This document shows positions 34,718-47,284 of a stretch of 64,000 nt of DNA, piece by piece. The translations under genes and the position numbers were made by a program. The notes under the pieces are model-generated. The model was not told the DNA's origin and did not search any database. It saw nothing but the letters and a program-made list of their open reading frames with translations. Source of the stretch: Omphiscola glabra (Eukaryota > Mollusca > Gastropoda > Lymnaeidae); contig OZ024810.1 in the NCBI GenBank assembly GCA_964017045.1, forward strand, positions 13,193,342 through 13,257,341. Reading direction: 5' to 3'. Numbering within the stretch: position 1 is the first letter of the stretch; every line of letters begins with the position of its first letter.

Positions 34718-36044
34718 GCCACCAGACAGAGGGGGCGCAGAATTGGGCTTTAGTGTTATTAAATGAATGAAAGTAATGGATATTAGAGGTGGTGATGGCG
34801 CTAAAATGAATGGTGTCCCTTATCGCCAAACGCTGTAGCTACGAAAGGGCGGTTCCAATCAGATGCCACTTTTTAATTATATGAAGGTGCAGCATTTTCA
34901 GACAACTGCAAAGTTTGTTATAGTGAAAAGGGAGTGCGTCAAAAATCTTTCTCTAGCCCAGGGCGGCATTAATACTAGCTACACCACAACCATAGATTCG
35001 ACCCATTTTGATACACTCAGCTTAGTGATGGCCGGGGGGTACATAAATTGAGGGTGCTGAACACCCTCGGGCAGATTTAAAATGCAAGTCGCACGCTTGA
35101 ATTCGATGTTTCCTTCAGCCAACTATGAATGGGCTGTTCAGACTTTCGGTTTAGAGAAGGCGAAATTGAGGCATAAAAATAGATCAACGATATCTCTTAC
35201 TCCACCACAGGCTGACATGAATTAAATTAATTCCAGCTGTGGCGCGCTTAATGGTTTGCATTTTGCCCCCGGCTTATTCTCCACACTTAATCGGACAGCA
35301 ACGGAGCAGATGTTGGCTAAACATGGATGCGTCATTTAACCTCAGATAACTGTGTGACCTCGCATTGCCTACGGCTGTAGGATGCTTCGAATATTTTTTT
35401 TTAATTATCAATTTTGAATGCAAGTGGGGGGGGGGGGGGGGGGAAATCGAAAATTGGCAGGGACCTCGATTTTTAAAGCGACGGACCTGTCGGACAATGC
35501 TGGTTTTATAAAAAAAATTAATGACTATAGAGTAATGTTGCTTTATATTTTTTATTAATCTATAATTGGCGTCAGCTGCATAAATAATAAATATATTTTC
35601 TAAAAAGAAAAAAGAAAATATCCTTCCAAAAAGGTTTCCGTCACAAAAAGCACTGCTGACATAATCTTACATGGTGAATGCAAATGAAAAAAAACAACAT
35701 ATAAGAATTACCTTTTTTTAAATAATTCAAAGTCCAAAAAAATACAAATGTTATGTACACAAGTCTATATATTTTTATGGGTTTTCAAAACTGGTCAGTT
35801 TTATAAAACGTATAAGTACGGCATAATTATGTTTAGATCACATGAGTTGTTTACAAAAGATAGCATATATTTTTTAATGTGTCACTTCATCTGAAGGAAA
35901 TCGTATAAAAATAAAGTATACATTTCCCATATTGAGCTTATTGAAATATTTTTGGGAATTTCAAATCACTATAAATTTCTTCGGATACATTACAAAAGAC
36001 TTCTTCGATATACTTTAAGAATTTTTTTTTTACAAATTCCAGAG
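34718..36044. other. Spacer with repeat fragments and a G-tract
   Basis: G-tract at 35427-35442; GAGGGTGCTGAACACCCTCG near 35051 is a short hairpin. No gene. Confidence 0.4.
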
Positions 36045-36164
36045 AATGTAACCAATCCCAATGCGTACTTTATTAAAAGTTCAAGGTTGATGCGTCAGAA
36101 ATGAGGTGATCCTATAATTAGGTCTGAAAAACACCGTTTTGTCCATGATTCTACGCAGATTGAA
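36045..36164. repeat. Dispersed repeat, copy 2
   Basis: Pairs with 10366-10490 in the same orientation. Confidence 0.75.
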
Positions 36165-36474
36165 GTGTTCGATATCTTTCGTAAGTGACAGGAAGCTCTA
36201 TGTATCTAAATTATGAGAAATAAAACTTTCCATTGAAAGCAAATACCAATAGCTAAGTTGGAAGTTATATTGGCCGGACTGCTTTACTAAGATGATAATT
36301 TAGAGCGTTTTTGGTAAAGGAATGAAGAGAGAAGTTTTGGACTGTGATTAAGGCGGGAAAGAATCAAGATTTTAAAATTGTAAAAGGTACAAGGGGGCTC
36401 AGTTGATAAATAATGAAATTGAGAGTTATCGCTAGGGAGGATTCTTATTTTTGAGATTTTACTCAAAACGGTTT

Positions 36475-36497
36475 GGGGTGGGGTGGGTGTGGGAGGG
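36475..36497 (+). other. G-quadruplex-capable motif
   Basis: Five runs of three or four G separated by one to three bases (GGGGTGGGGTGGGTGTGGG core). Meets the usual G3+N1-7 pattern. Confidence 0.6.
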
Positions 36498-37067
36498 ACG
36501 TTTGGAAATAATCTGTTGTGGGGAAATGGAAAGTGCAGTGTAAATGTGATGGTTTTTTGCGATAGGTTTTGAGAGCTAAATGAGACACTTATTGGGACGG
36601 TTAACGTACTTCGTTTAAAATCAAAAGCTGATGTAGATATCATAAATTACTTTGTCCCGTATGTCCCTGCGTAAGGCCGCAGTGTGTCCGTCTTCTGGTT
36701 GTGTGTCGGTGAATTCCAGACGGAACACGCGCAATCACACAATTTACTTGGGACATCAGCATCATCTTAACCTGGCATTTCCTATGGCCCGAAGTGGATT
36801 TTTTTCTGACATTACACAATCTCAGGAAGACATTGATTATTAAAAAAAAAAAAACACCATTCCACAACATCGTTCATAATGACATAAATCTCACCACATA
36901 TGACAAACAACATCGCATTGCCACAATGTGGATTTAAATAATAATATCTCATAATCCTTTTAAAAGTTTTAAATAATCTGAAATCATATCTGGTACTGAT
37001 AAGGATAATAACTTTCTTTGTTTCTCCTTTCTTTAGCAAAGCATTGACTGTACAGGAATCTTCAAAT

Positions 37068-37111
<44 letters not shown>

Positions 37112-37206
37112 ATTGTATCTACTATTTCTAATTTATAGAAGAGTGCCTTTAAAACCAAGTACTTGACTAGCGACAAGTAATAATTATAACATTTGGATCG
37201 AGCTAT
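36498..37206. other. Upstream region of the MATH-like gene
   Basis: Contains an AT dinucleotide repeat at about 37070-37106. The last 90 bp before the ATG are conserved in the dead copy at 19733-19822, so they belong to the duplicated block and may include the promoter or 5' UTR. Confidence 0.45.
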
Positions 37207-38050
37207 ATGATGGCTGTTTCGGATTTAGACTTCAGAAGCAGTGTTAATTTACTTTTGAAATTAACCAAGTCCAAAGAAAAAGCGCATATCAAACCTGGAT
37301 CAGAGATTTCAACTTATTACCATAAAATAACTGACGTTAAGCAAAGATTTAAACAATTTTATGAAGAAACTACACCGTACATTGAAGTAAGTGATAAGTA
37401 CTTGTGTACCGGACGTCTAAAATTATATAGTGACAAAATGCTTTATATCTGCTTAGAAGTCGAAATGCTCAACACTTCTGAAAGCAAAGCTTCTGCTGCA
37501 TCACTGTGGCCGGTAAATGTTACGTGGAAGGTTGAAGCCTATGATGGCAGCGATCCTAGGAATAGTCGGAGAAGCCTTTTTTTGGGAGAAGCGTCTAGCG
37601 TGTTCAACAGACCACGTCAGGGATTGAAGTCTCATCCCAACGACTGGATCTCTCTTAATTTGGATAAAATAGAAAGCTCCGGGCTGATAGCTTTGAACGG
37701 CTCGGTGTTTCTGAGGTGGACCGTTATGAAGGAGCAAGTTGTATTGATAGCCAACCTACAGGAATTCTATAAATTGTTGGAAATTATAGATCAACATCAC
37801 ACAAATGTTAGCCAAAGGAAATGTGCTGCAATGCACCTCACAGGATCTTGAAAAATTGGGTGAAAAGTTATCGACCACTGAGAAACGGTTTAATGAGCTC
37901 ACAGACAAACTGGACGACATTGAAACTAAAACAGTAATCTCCAATGAAATAATTTCCCAGATTGTGGAAAAGACAAACGATTTAACAAAAGTTGTGAAAC
38001 ATTTGTTGAAAGACAAATTGTTGTCAAGTGGAGGGGAAAGTGAAGTTTAG
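37207..38050 (+). CDS. MATH/TRAF-like domain plus coiled coil, with an apparent frameshift
   Basis: The first frame (37207-37851, 214 codons) starts with a helical N-terminus (DLDFRSSVNLLLKLTKSKEK). From about residue 65 to 185 it has a pattern I read as a MATH/TRAF C-terminal fold: LYICLEVEMLN, SLWPVNVTWKVEAYDG, SSVFNRPRQGLKSHPNDWIS and LNGSVFLRWTV. A second frame (37805-38050) encodes a clear coiled coil (DLEKLGEKLSTTEKRFNEL, IVEKTNDLTKVVKHLLKDKL) and overlaps the first by 47 bases. A +1 shift around AGCCAAAGGAAATG would join them, so this is either an assembly or sequence error, a recent mutation or an unseen splice. A GTAAGT at 37387 could also be a donor. MATH proteins usually trimerise and bind signalling partners; the role here is inferred only from the fold. 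Confidence 0.6.
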
Positions 38051-38275
38051 TTAGAAACATTGCAAAAAATTCTTTATTTAAAAAAAACAACAACGTGTAT
38101 CTAGATATATTTTCTCTTAATTATGAATTCGTATTTTAATTGATAAAATAACATGTTTCATTGTTTTTGTTGTCCTTTTTTTAGAGGCTATTTATACGCA
38201 ATTTAAAAGTAAACATAATTTAAGCCACTGTTATATAATGCACTTGAATGCTACTTTGTTTTTTTTACATCTTAA

Positions 38276-38281
38276 AATAAA
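38276..38281 (+). terminator. Polyadenylation signal
   Basis: AATAAA about 225 bp after the stop of the MATH-like gene, repeated downstream (AATAAATAATAACC). Confidence 0.5.
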
Positions 38282-40225
38282 TAAAAAATAAATAATAACC
38301 GTCTTCTTATTATTTTTATACATTATTTGGTAGTTACCATTTATTTCCCCACTTCTATCAGTGACGTTGCATTATTTATTTTTTTTTAAATGTATTTAAA
38401 TAATTTTTTTTTTAAATTGTTGTAAAATTACTTTTTAATAGTTAATTGACCAGTTATTTTATATTTCAATTTTGCATTTTACAGATGTTAATTAGTGCGT
38501 CTGATTTGTTTATATATTTTAATTATTTTCATTGTTTGCATTTCCTACAATAGATGTATATACATATATATATATGTGTGTGTGTGTGTGTGTCTGTATC
38601 ATTATTTAAGTCGAGTGGACTAAATCAAATATTATCATCGGGTTTCTCAGAAAATATCGGTGCCCTGCCACGTGTGACTTGTGTTTCACATGGCTATAGG
38701 CTAAACAATGAACACCAAAATATGGATATGTTCGTATATTTTATTGTATTTTTTTAAGATGTTAGGAGAAATGTAATAAACCGTCATTGCACTGCGGAAC
38801 GAATACGCGAAACTATATTTTTAATTGGATCCTCACCCAGTCCAATTAACGAGACTATTTCAGAAGGTTTCCTGCATAGACAAGTAGAACCTTTTTTTAC
38901 ATAAAATCTTTAGATTTAAAAAAAATACCGTCTAAAAAAGAATGCTCTTGTTACAAATTATATTTGCAAATCATCAAACGATATAAAAAAAGAAGTAAGT
39001 GCTATTTCTATTAACACATGGAAGTGTTCGGAAATGAGACTCGCTTTTTGAAAACATATTTAATAATGTGCAACACACTTACCTATCATTCTAGTAACAT
39101 AATTGTAAATCGATGTGAAAACATATTGTTACCGGAAAAAAAACAACGTCTCAAATACAAATAAAATTATAATTTTTGGGCACTGACATCAGTAATCAAC
39201 ACACAAGAATCAGACCCTTAGAAATGTCACTGCCTCATTTCATATATATCCCGTGTCTGGACTAGACATAAACTTAAACAATTTCTTTAGGATCCAACAC
39301 CCTGCTCCCCTACTCCACTTGTATGGTTCTCTAGAAACATACTCCATACTTAAGTTATTGTATGAATAACGAACACATCCACATTGCAATAGGAACAATA
39401 TGGTTTATAGCTAAGTGTTCATAAAGTTAAGTGGTTGATGTATGCTGAAGCACTGCGATCATGCATGCGTCTCAATGTACGATGAACGTAAATAGGGACA
39501 ACATTCTAATTTTATCAGCTTCCGAGATTAAATACAGAAATTACCTGTATCTTACACACCCGATGAACCTCTCGGGGAGATAGCGTTTCCTGTTGATGTG
39601 GATGAATTTTTCAGATGATAAATGTATGTATGTTTATAATTTCAATGTAGCCTACAGGATTTGCAAAACATTTGGCCTAGACCCCATATTATAAGACATA
39701 ATTTCTTTTTCTAGGCTGCTGCACCTTTAAGGCGTGGAAGATTTGGGATTTATTAACAGAGGAGACGTTAGCTTTAAAGGTTTGCAATAAATATTTAAAT
39801 ATTGTTAAACATTATTTCATTAACATTTGACTTAGGTGACACATTTTTTGTTTTATGTTTGCTGTTTTTTTTTTTTTTTTTTAAAAGTTCAGCAATTCTC
39901 TTTGCAATTCAATAGAAAATCTTATTCTCAAATTTCAAGATGCCCCATTTCATTGTAGGAAGCTCGAAACTTGGTAAACGTAATCGCAAGGAGTTGATAC
40001 TTTGATATAGCTTGTAGAGGATCCGAAGTATAAATCTATTAGGGAAACACTGTTCCAAGAGGTTTAATTTTTACACTAGGAACTTTTATAAATAAACTCA
40101 CTTATTTATTACAAACTTAAAATATATAGTTTTCGATTAATTATATGTATATATATATAATCATTTTTTTTTTAATGCTTGATAACGAATAGTTAATATA
40201 TTTGCCCATAAATAATCTAGTTGGC
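38282..40225. other. AT-rich spacer
   Basis: TA and TG microsatellite at about 38562-38592. Poly-T at 39868-39882. No gene recognised. Confidence 0.5.
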
Positions 40226-40380
40226 AAAATCAATTCTTTTCGTGCGAAAAGGGGAGGAGGGGCGGGATAGCTATAATGATAAGTAACTTGTTCTAAAATC
40301 AATAGTAACCTGCCATCGATGTCTTATTTCCTAATATAATGTACCCGACTTTATGCAACGTTGTGTCCGTCATCAAAACA
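40226..40380. repeat. Dispersed repeat, partner of 61695-61850
   Basis: Shared blocks in order: AAAATCAATTCT, GGGGCGGGATAGCTATAA, AATAGTAACCTG and GCCCGACTTTA-like text. About 155 bp in this copy. Confidence 0.75.
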
Positions 40381-41924
40381 CAATGTGTAGTTTTTCCAAA
40401 AAAAAGTTGTTTTCAATCTGCACATTTTGACAGCTAAATTGTTTTACAATGTCTTCGACAACTTATGCTTGCTAATATTAACTAATATATTCTAATAAAA
40501 TGTACCTGTTATGCTTGCGAAGAATTTATTTATTATTACGCATTTGTAATAGTTTACCTTTCTGTCCGCATTTAAATACAGTCACATATTTTTTGAAAAT
40601 GCCTACAACATAAATAAATGTACATCTAAAAATAAAATAAATTTAGTTTTACTTTATCTCAAAATAAAACAAATTATCAGCTTCTTTACATGTTAAATAA
40701 CCAGATACATAGTCATATACTCATATAATCGTGCTCATGTCAGCTATTGGGTAGTGTGTATTTAACATGCATTTGTAAGTTGTATCTTGTATAAAGAATT
40801 CTCTACATCTCACGTCACAAACTATCGAAAACAAGGAAGTAAAACTATTAAAATAAATCTAAATAACATTATCATATCGACGATGTAAAATCTTACTATA
40901 CTGTAAAGACAACGCTTAAAACAAAACCTGTTTAGTAATATTCCAAAAATAACAGCATTTAAATCGCTGTATATTTTAATTCAAAGTTAATGTTTGGAAA
41001 CAAAAATATATTGTTTTGTGTGAAATTATTTCATAAAATAGATATTTTACGATTCTGTTTAGATCCACCAAATAAGAAATCATTATAAGTAAATACATAA
41101 ATGCAAAAAATTTTTAAAAATTTATTCACATTTTAAGGCATTGTTAATCTTATTTAAGATAAAATGCAATGATACCAATTATGAAAGGAGTGGAAAAAAA
41201 AATTATCCAAATATTGTGCTTTCGAGATTCATTTTATAATAATTCAATTAAATAGTCACTTGTATGGATCAAAGTAAAAAAAAAATAAAGAAAAAACTTA
41301 AATAAAAATAAATGATGAGTAATTTTTCAAAGAAGATATAAATAAATATTTTACTAAAATATTGCGTGTACTTCTACGTAGTCAACTCAATACATCATTA
41401 TGAAACAAACTTTTACAAGTACATCTGGCTAACAAAAGCATTTCTAATACTACGCTGCTGATCCAGAAATTTACACTACTTAAATGAATTATCGTTTATT
41501 ATTATAAGTAGTATAGTTAATAAAATTGTTACTTTTTATATTGATAATTTAATTACGTTTATTAGTATAGCTAAATATTTTTACATTGTAGTAAATGTTT
41601 TTAATAAATACCTTAGGTTCAAGACATTGTATACATTACCAAATACATTTGAAGTTCCAAATTTGTATTTCTCTACGAATAACTTGCAACATTTTATACA
41701 ATATCTTAAAAAATCTTTAAACAGATGATTAAATAACGTTTTAATTTTTTGTATACATATATGTATAATTTCAACCAAAAAAATACGTAGAAATATAATA
41801 AATTATACTAATATTTAAATTTAAATTGAAATTGTTACGGAAGAATTAGAGTTTACATTTTAAAAATAGAATGGCTAAGTCCGCATCGTTTCTTTTTAAT
41901 GCATTTCATCATCTAAGTAAACGA
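40381..41924. other. AT-rich flank, partly paralogous to 20.8-21.4 kb
   Basis: 40850-40960 and 41150-41310 match 20790-20900 and 21290-21440 in the same order. Open frames here are AT-driven. No gene. Confidence 0.45.
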
Positions 41925-42971
41925 CTAACTGCCCTTTCGAATAACTTTATTAAATGGATATTGGACGAAGTCAACTACAGTTCTAAAGAAGCCCGCTACG
42001 TTGTTCTCCTTAACCGCCTTGAATGGTGTATGTATTTCATCTATCTATTTCCGTTGTCGCTTGCGTTCTGCTAACGTTTTCAGAAATTCATTCTCTCAAA
42101 TTTCTAAATTTTTTTATCCATCGTTGCTTTCTTGTTGATAATTCGTTGTAAAATATTACTTTTATTATCTAATGAGGCTTGATTGGAATAGACTGTATGT
42201 GTTATATCACTGAGAGCTTTAGTTCCCTGGGGTTTTTCCAAAATATTTTCATATAATCGTAAAGCCCTTTCTTGAAGAGCCTCTAAAGAGGATCATCTTA
42301 CTTCTTGCTCTATATTTTCTTTTGTCTATTACGTTTCTGTTTAATTAAACTAACTTCAATTCATTGTTTTATCACTAAAAATCGATTTCATGGTTTCCGC
42401 CATCAACTTTTCACGAGCTTCTCTGGATTTTTTTTGCTTTTTCTTTCGTCCTGTTGTCAAAATTTATGTGAAAGGTTTCTTCAAGCAGTTCAGTCAAAAT
42501 TTTAGTTCGTTCATTACACCACTCTTCAAATGTTAAGTTGGGGTCTTTACTCTCAAAATTGTCTCCACAATTTAAAAAACTGAAATACACAATTGTTTGA
42601 CACATTTCTCTCCAAAGATTCGTTTTAAGAATGTTAGTTTCCTGGCCTCCTGATGTAAACCTTCCACCAAATTTGGCCACTAAAGCGGGAATCATGATAA
42701 CCTCAGATGTTTATTAAATGGCTGTCATCACAATATTCACAGATTACCCATTGTGCATTCGTAGGCCGCCTACCCCTGGTCAGTCAAAAACATCGATGAC
42801 GCGGTCTTTAAAATAACTGTGTTCAAGGGAAACATTTTTTTGTGATTGAAGTTTGAGAACTTTAGCTAATAATTGTTTCTCTTTTTTTTAAAGATCGTCT
42901 TACCAATCGCGCTTTTTCCATTTCCCGTTTTTCCAATGAACAAAATATGAATGCCTCTTTTCTGTTCCATT
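41925..42971 (-). pseudogene. GIMAP pseudogene (coiled-coil type)
   Basis: Minus-strand reading starts MEQKRGIHILFIGKTGNGKS with an intact-looking G1, then breaks. GGRFTSGGQET, CGDNFESKDPNLTFEEWCNE and NFDNRTKEKAKK follow in another frame (open at 42411-42695). Relics of the linker and coil run on to the C-terminus, VKENNVAGFFRTVVDFVQYP then FNKVIRKGS and a stop at 41925. The G3 region (AYECTMG..) is decayed. The splice acceptor that precedes the ATG in the live paralogues (CACAG|GTGTA) here reads TTAAATGTGTA, so the AG is gone. Clearly dead; a tail-to-tail neighbour of the live MATH-like gene. Confidence 0.92.
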
Positions 42972-43259
42972 TTACACATTTAAATGGAAATAAAACTAAA
43001 TTTAATCCAGAGTAATTGATACACATCTTGATGAATATTTAATGCTCTTATTATGAATATTTAATTCTCTTATTTTTCAAACAAAATTTTAATAACCAAT
43101 TACACAAATATTTATTCGGCAAATAACTTAATAAATAGTTAACCAGTTTCTAGAAATGAAGCATCTCTTTTTTATACTAAATCTTATATCTCGATGATTA
43201 ACAATTGCTAGTTCCCACGCATCGTTAATTCAAACACAGTGTATAAAGAAATAATGATA

Positions 43260-43936
43260 TCAAAAAGTATAAGACCGAATTTCGGATTCGGTTACGGAGC
43301 CGAAAGTTACCATTTGATCCTTTTTGGCTTAGTTTCGGTTTAGACCTAATCATAAAAATTAACATGCGGTTTATTTCCAATTTCAGCCAAAACAAAGTGT
43401 TAAGATTCAGTTTATTTTAGGTGATTGGGGCTTTCGGTTGTCTGGTCGAAAGTTATTGAGGCCTTCGGTTTTCTACCAGATGCCAGATTATCACCCTGTT
43501 TGTCGGCCGACAATCCAATATTCATTATTGCTCGCCGTCTTGCCTCCATCGTATGATATATAACAAATCCAAACAAAAGATAATTTCTATGATTTTGTTA
43601 AGACGAACTTATTTATTTATTTTTTGTCATTTAACGAACATTTCGCTGCCTAATTTAGTATATTACCCAATTAAAAAAAAGCAATTGACTGTTATGTCAA
43701 TAAATTTACAATTCATTTGATTAAAATTATAATAAATGATTATAGCCTATGACCTATTAATACTAAATAACAATACACTCTAAGACTAGAAGTAAAAGTA
43801 AAGACATAGTTTAAGTAGGCTAAGTATTATATATTACATTTCGGCTTCGGTTTCTGTGAAACTGACGTTTGGATTTCAAGATATCATTAATAATTATTTT
43901 GAAAATGTGCATCTAGTGAAGAGAACTGCCAACCAA
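43260..43936. mobile_element. Non-coding part of a decayed hAT-type element
   Basis: Many TTCGG/CCGAA motifs (43279-43325, 43433-43474, 43843-43852), as in subterminal regions of some hAT transposons, lie next to the transposase relic. Element boundaries not found. Confidence 0.4.
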
Positions 43937-44275
43937 TCAATCTCTTTCGATGTGCCAGCGGCTAATTTCTTCAGTTTCGGAAACTCCAACATCAGGTAAT
44001 AAGTGGTACATTTCAACAACTTTTCCTTCTCTGTGCTTCTCTTTTAATATGTCATTTGTTTTCAAATAAAAAAACTCCAACTGTAGTTGAACCGGCACAT
44101 CATCAAGGTTACAATCAAATGGATCCTGGAACAGATGAATGTCACACTTAAGTCTGTCAATATATGAACATGTATCCCAGGAGTTCATCTTCAAATAAGA
44201 TTTTTTTTTGTGTGGAAAATCGAGGTTGATTTCGTTGGCGATTGTAACGCAAAACTCTTTGAAATAGTGAAAATG
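43937..44275 (-). pseudogene. hAT transposase C-terminal relic (GTF2IRD2/SCAND3-like)
   Basis: Minus strand reads HFHYFKEFCVTIANEINLDF, then LFQDPFDCNLDDVPVQLQLE, FFYLKTNDILKEKHRE and VVEMYHLLPD. This matches the hAT-derived protein block with the wording LFxxPFxxDVxxVPxxLQLELIDLQxxxxLKEKF..FY..LP. The frame (85 codons open) ends before the dimerisation motif. A different part of the protein from the relic at 13.0 kb. Confidence 0.85.
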
Positions 44276-46313
44276 AGAAACGTTGTATACATTCCTGTAG
44301 TTTTTCCGATTAAAACATAATAGTTAAAACTTACAACTTCGGTTGTAATTTTTAAACTGCTAACTAGTGCTCAGCAGTGAATGGCTCGAGATATACGATT
44401 GGTTGGGGACCAAATATTACATTGGCCCTGAGAAGGGAAGGTGGTGGTGTTGGTTTGGGAGATGTTGTGTGGGGAAGGTGGGTCTAAATATTAAGTCTAT
44501 AAAATTAACAGGAACACATTTTTTGTAATAAGAGTGGAGATGTATTTTTTTTAAATATTAACTCGCTAGACACGGCAACTGTAATATTATTTTAGTTTCC
44601 TTAGTGACAAATTTAGACAGTCCTCACTTTTGTTTGCTTCGTTGCGTAATTATGTGACACAATTATTTTCATCGGAGAACCTGGGTTTCTAATACCCCTG
44701 TATATTTCCAACATTGTTCTTCCTTTCAGCCATTTAAAGTTTTTGGGTCTTAGTTATCAGACTATAATATATTAACAGAAATAGACTTAATGTAGATTAT
44801 TTTTAGTTTCTTTTCAAATGATGTCATCATTTATTAATTATTTCTTATTTAAATACATCTTGTTTGATGCTGATCTAACTTTGAGGTTGAACCACATTAA
44901 ATTTCACATGTAACTTTATCTTTACCTGTGGCATAATTTAATAATCTGTACATTCACTCAACATAAATTAATATCTATGGCAGATACACGTCTGCTAAAC
45001 AAAGGGACCACAGATTGCAACGTAATATTGTTTTTATAAATGTTTGTTATGTTTTAAAAATGTTTTACATCAAGTTATTAAAATTGTGGAGATTTTAAAT
45101 GAAATATATATATTTTATGCGAGAAAAGTGGGATTAGAGATCTGTCATAAAAAATAATGTGTGTTCATGGTAGCACCGCAGTCCGCGATCATATTGTGTA
45201 ACACTGAGTTTTTAACTGTAACGTTGTTGTTATGTAAACGACGTGTTTAAGTACCCAAAGTTTGGTACCGCATTAGGGTGTTGCAAACTAATTATAGTAT
45301 ATACAGACCTTGTTTACAACTAAATCTATTCTATAGTCTTTATTATTAGAAATCTGTAAATTAATCTAGAAAATTCAGGAAAGGAAAACAAGGTCTAAGC
45401 CTTTTCTAGAATTATCAGTAAAACAGTCTATGAAATGAAGAGAGAGACATTTTTGGAGAATTCACGATCCGCTGTTACGCTAGAGATTTGCTATACGAGA
45501 CAGCGATTTGTTTACAAACATTTGATGTGTGTTTATATTCATTTATCATCATTGTACCTTTACAACATTGTATCTTCTTTAACATTGTACCGGTACAAGC
45601 CAATCATTATACTGTAAGTCAATAGCTTTAATTTAATTTTATTTATGATTTTGTAATTCATTATTAACATAATACAATTTATTAATTGTAATTGGCCATA
45701 GTTTGGGTATCGTTTCTTTGTTATTGTATTTAACATATGATATTGTTTTTTGTTGTGTAATGTGTTAGAACGAGCCATATACTTAAATAAGAGATTAATT
45801 TCTCCATACGGATAAGATTACGTAACAGACATTTTGAAGAAAAATAAATATTTATTAATTAGGGATTGTAAATGTGAATGGCCAATATTTAAATTTATTA
45901 CGCTTATAAATACGGTACTCAGATGTTGCCGTCTACTACTCTACTTTTTATTTTAAACTCAACCATACACCGATTATCTTTACCAGCACTTCATATAAAT
46001 CAAGAATTTTGATTTTGCTTTCCAAAAGAAATGAGACAATTATATTACCTTTAAAACGTTTTTCTCTTAGACCCTTTATACGCATTTATTAAAAATTATT
46101 TATTTTATAAAATAATCTAATGCCATACCCAATTTTACACCGCAGATTTATTACACGAACTAATTAAGAAAAAAAAACAAAAGAAAAAGTTACGCACCAA
46201 ACGTACTTGCGATACTTACTTTTAAGGAAACTCATTTAGATCAGTCAACGGGAATTTTGTATCGCGAAATCAGTGTCATTATATTTCCTTTATATTCCCC
46301 GCAAATTTTTGTG
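44276..46313. other. AT-rich spacer
   Basis: A G-rich patch at 44437-44485. No gene recognised; open frames at 45435-45617 and 45560-45778 are AT-driven. Confidence 0.45.
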
Positions 46314-46497
46314 GGTTTCTGGTTGATGACAGGCCTGAAAATTTGACAGAATGATTTTATAATCGGCAACGATTCTTTGTGTCACGTTTTAGATTTATAG
46401 TGTGACGGGAAATGGGTCAGTTAGCCGTCCGATAGTTTTGCCTCACACCCGGACAGAGGAAAACAAAACACCCGAAAAAAGTGAGGTTAATATAATG
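46314..46497. repeat. Dispersed repeat family, copy 2 of 3
   Basis: Blocks TTTCTGGTTGATGAC, ATCGGCAACGATTCT, TGACGGGAAATGGGTCAGTT, AGTTTTGCCTCACA and GAGGTTAATATAA align with 22244-22460 and 47285-47480. Confidence 0.75.
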
Positions 46498-46779
46498 GAT
46501 GAAAAACATTGGAGACAGGTTTGTTTTATTCTATTTTGGTAGGAAAGCCGACATGTGCCATGCACTCCATATGTCTTTAGAAACGCATTGGCATTGAAAA
46601 AGACGTCAGTTGTAAATTGTCTAAAAATGATTCAATCTTCATCATAACGATGGTAGCAAATTGAAGCGTTGAAAGAAGCTTTCATTCATTGTCATCTTTT
46701 TTGATGGTTCTCATTGCCGTTAAAACATTATTGACGTGATATAGAATTTCACAATACTTCAGCGTAACCGACCATAGGG

Positions 46780-46977
46780 CAGTGGTTCTCAACCTTCCAA
46801 ACGCCGCGACCCTTTAATTACAGTTCCTCGTGCTGTGGTGACCCCCAACCACAAAATTATTTTCGTGGCTACTTCATAACTGTAGAGTTTATGATATTCC
46901 CGATGGTCTTAGGCGACCCTCGGGAAAAGGTAGTTCGACCCCTAAAGGGGTCGCGACCCACAGGCTGAGAACCGCTG
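46780..46977. mobile_element. SPIN-like non-autonomous hAT element, 198 bp, complete
   Basis: Starts CAGTGGTTCTCAACCTTCC and ends CACAGGCTGAGAACCGCTG, terminal inverted repeats typical of hAT elements. Inside are GCCGCGACCCTTTAATTACAG, GTGGTGACCCCCAACC and GATGGTCTTAGGCGACCC, then GGGGTCGCGACCC. It is flanked by 8-bp near-duplications CCATAGGG (46772-46779) and CCGTAGGG (46978-46985), the hAT signature. The ends and order of blocks agree with what I remember of the SPIN (SPace INvader) hAT family. Two older copies lie at 11564 and 54434. Confidence 0.88.
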
Positions 46978-47239
46978 CCGTAGGGCATGTATGGTGTGCT
47001 AAAACAACTAAAAAACAGAGTTTTTCGAATAAATCATGTGTATGCATTGGTACTTGCATTCATGTTATTGTACGTCATTAGTCATTTATTACATTTTGAA
47101 TAGGTTATATAAATGGGTAAACTTCTGGTAAAACAAGTTTCACATTTCCCCGTTTTTTTTAACTGCATACGGCACGAATACATATCATATATCAACAGCT
47201 ACACAATTAATCTACAAAACAATTACCCATTGAACAAAT

Positions 47240-47275
47240 GATTATTGGTCGTCACCCCCCCCCCCCCCGCCCCTC
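47240..47275. repeat. C-tract
   Basis: Run of C at about 47256-47269, interrupted once by G. Confidence 0.8.
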
Positions 47276-47284
47276 TAAACCACA

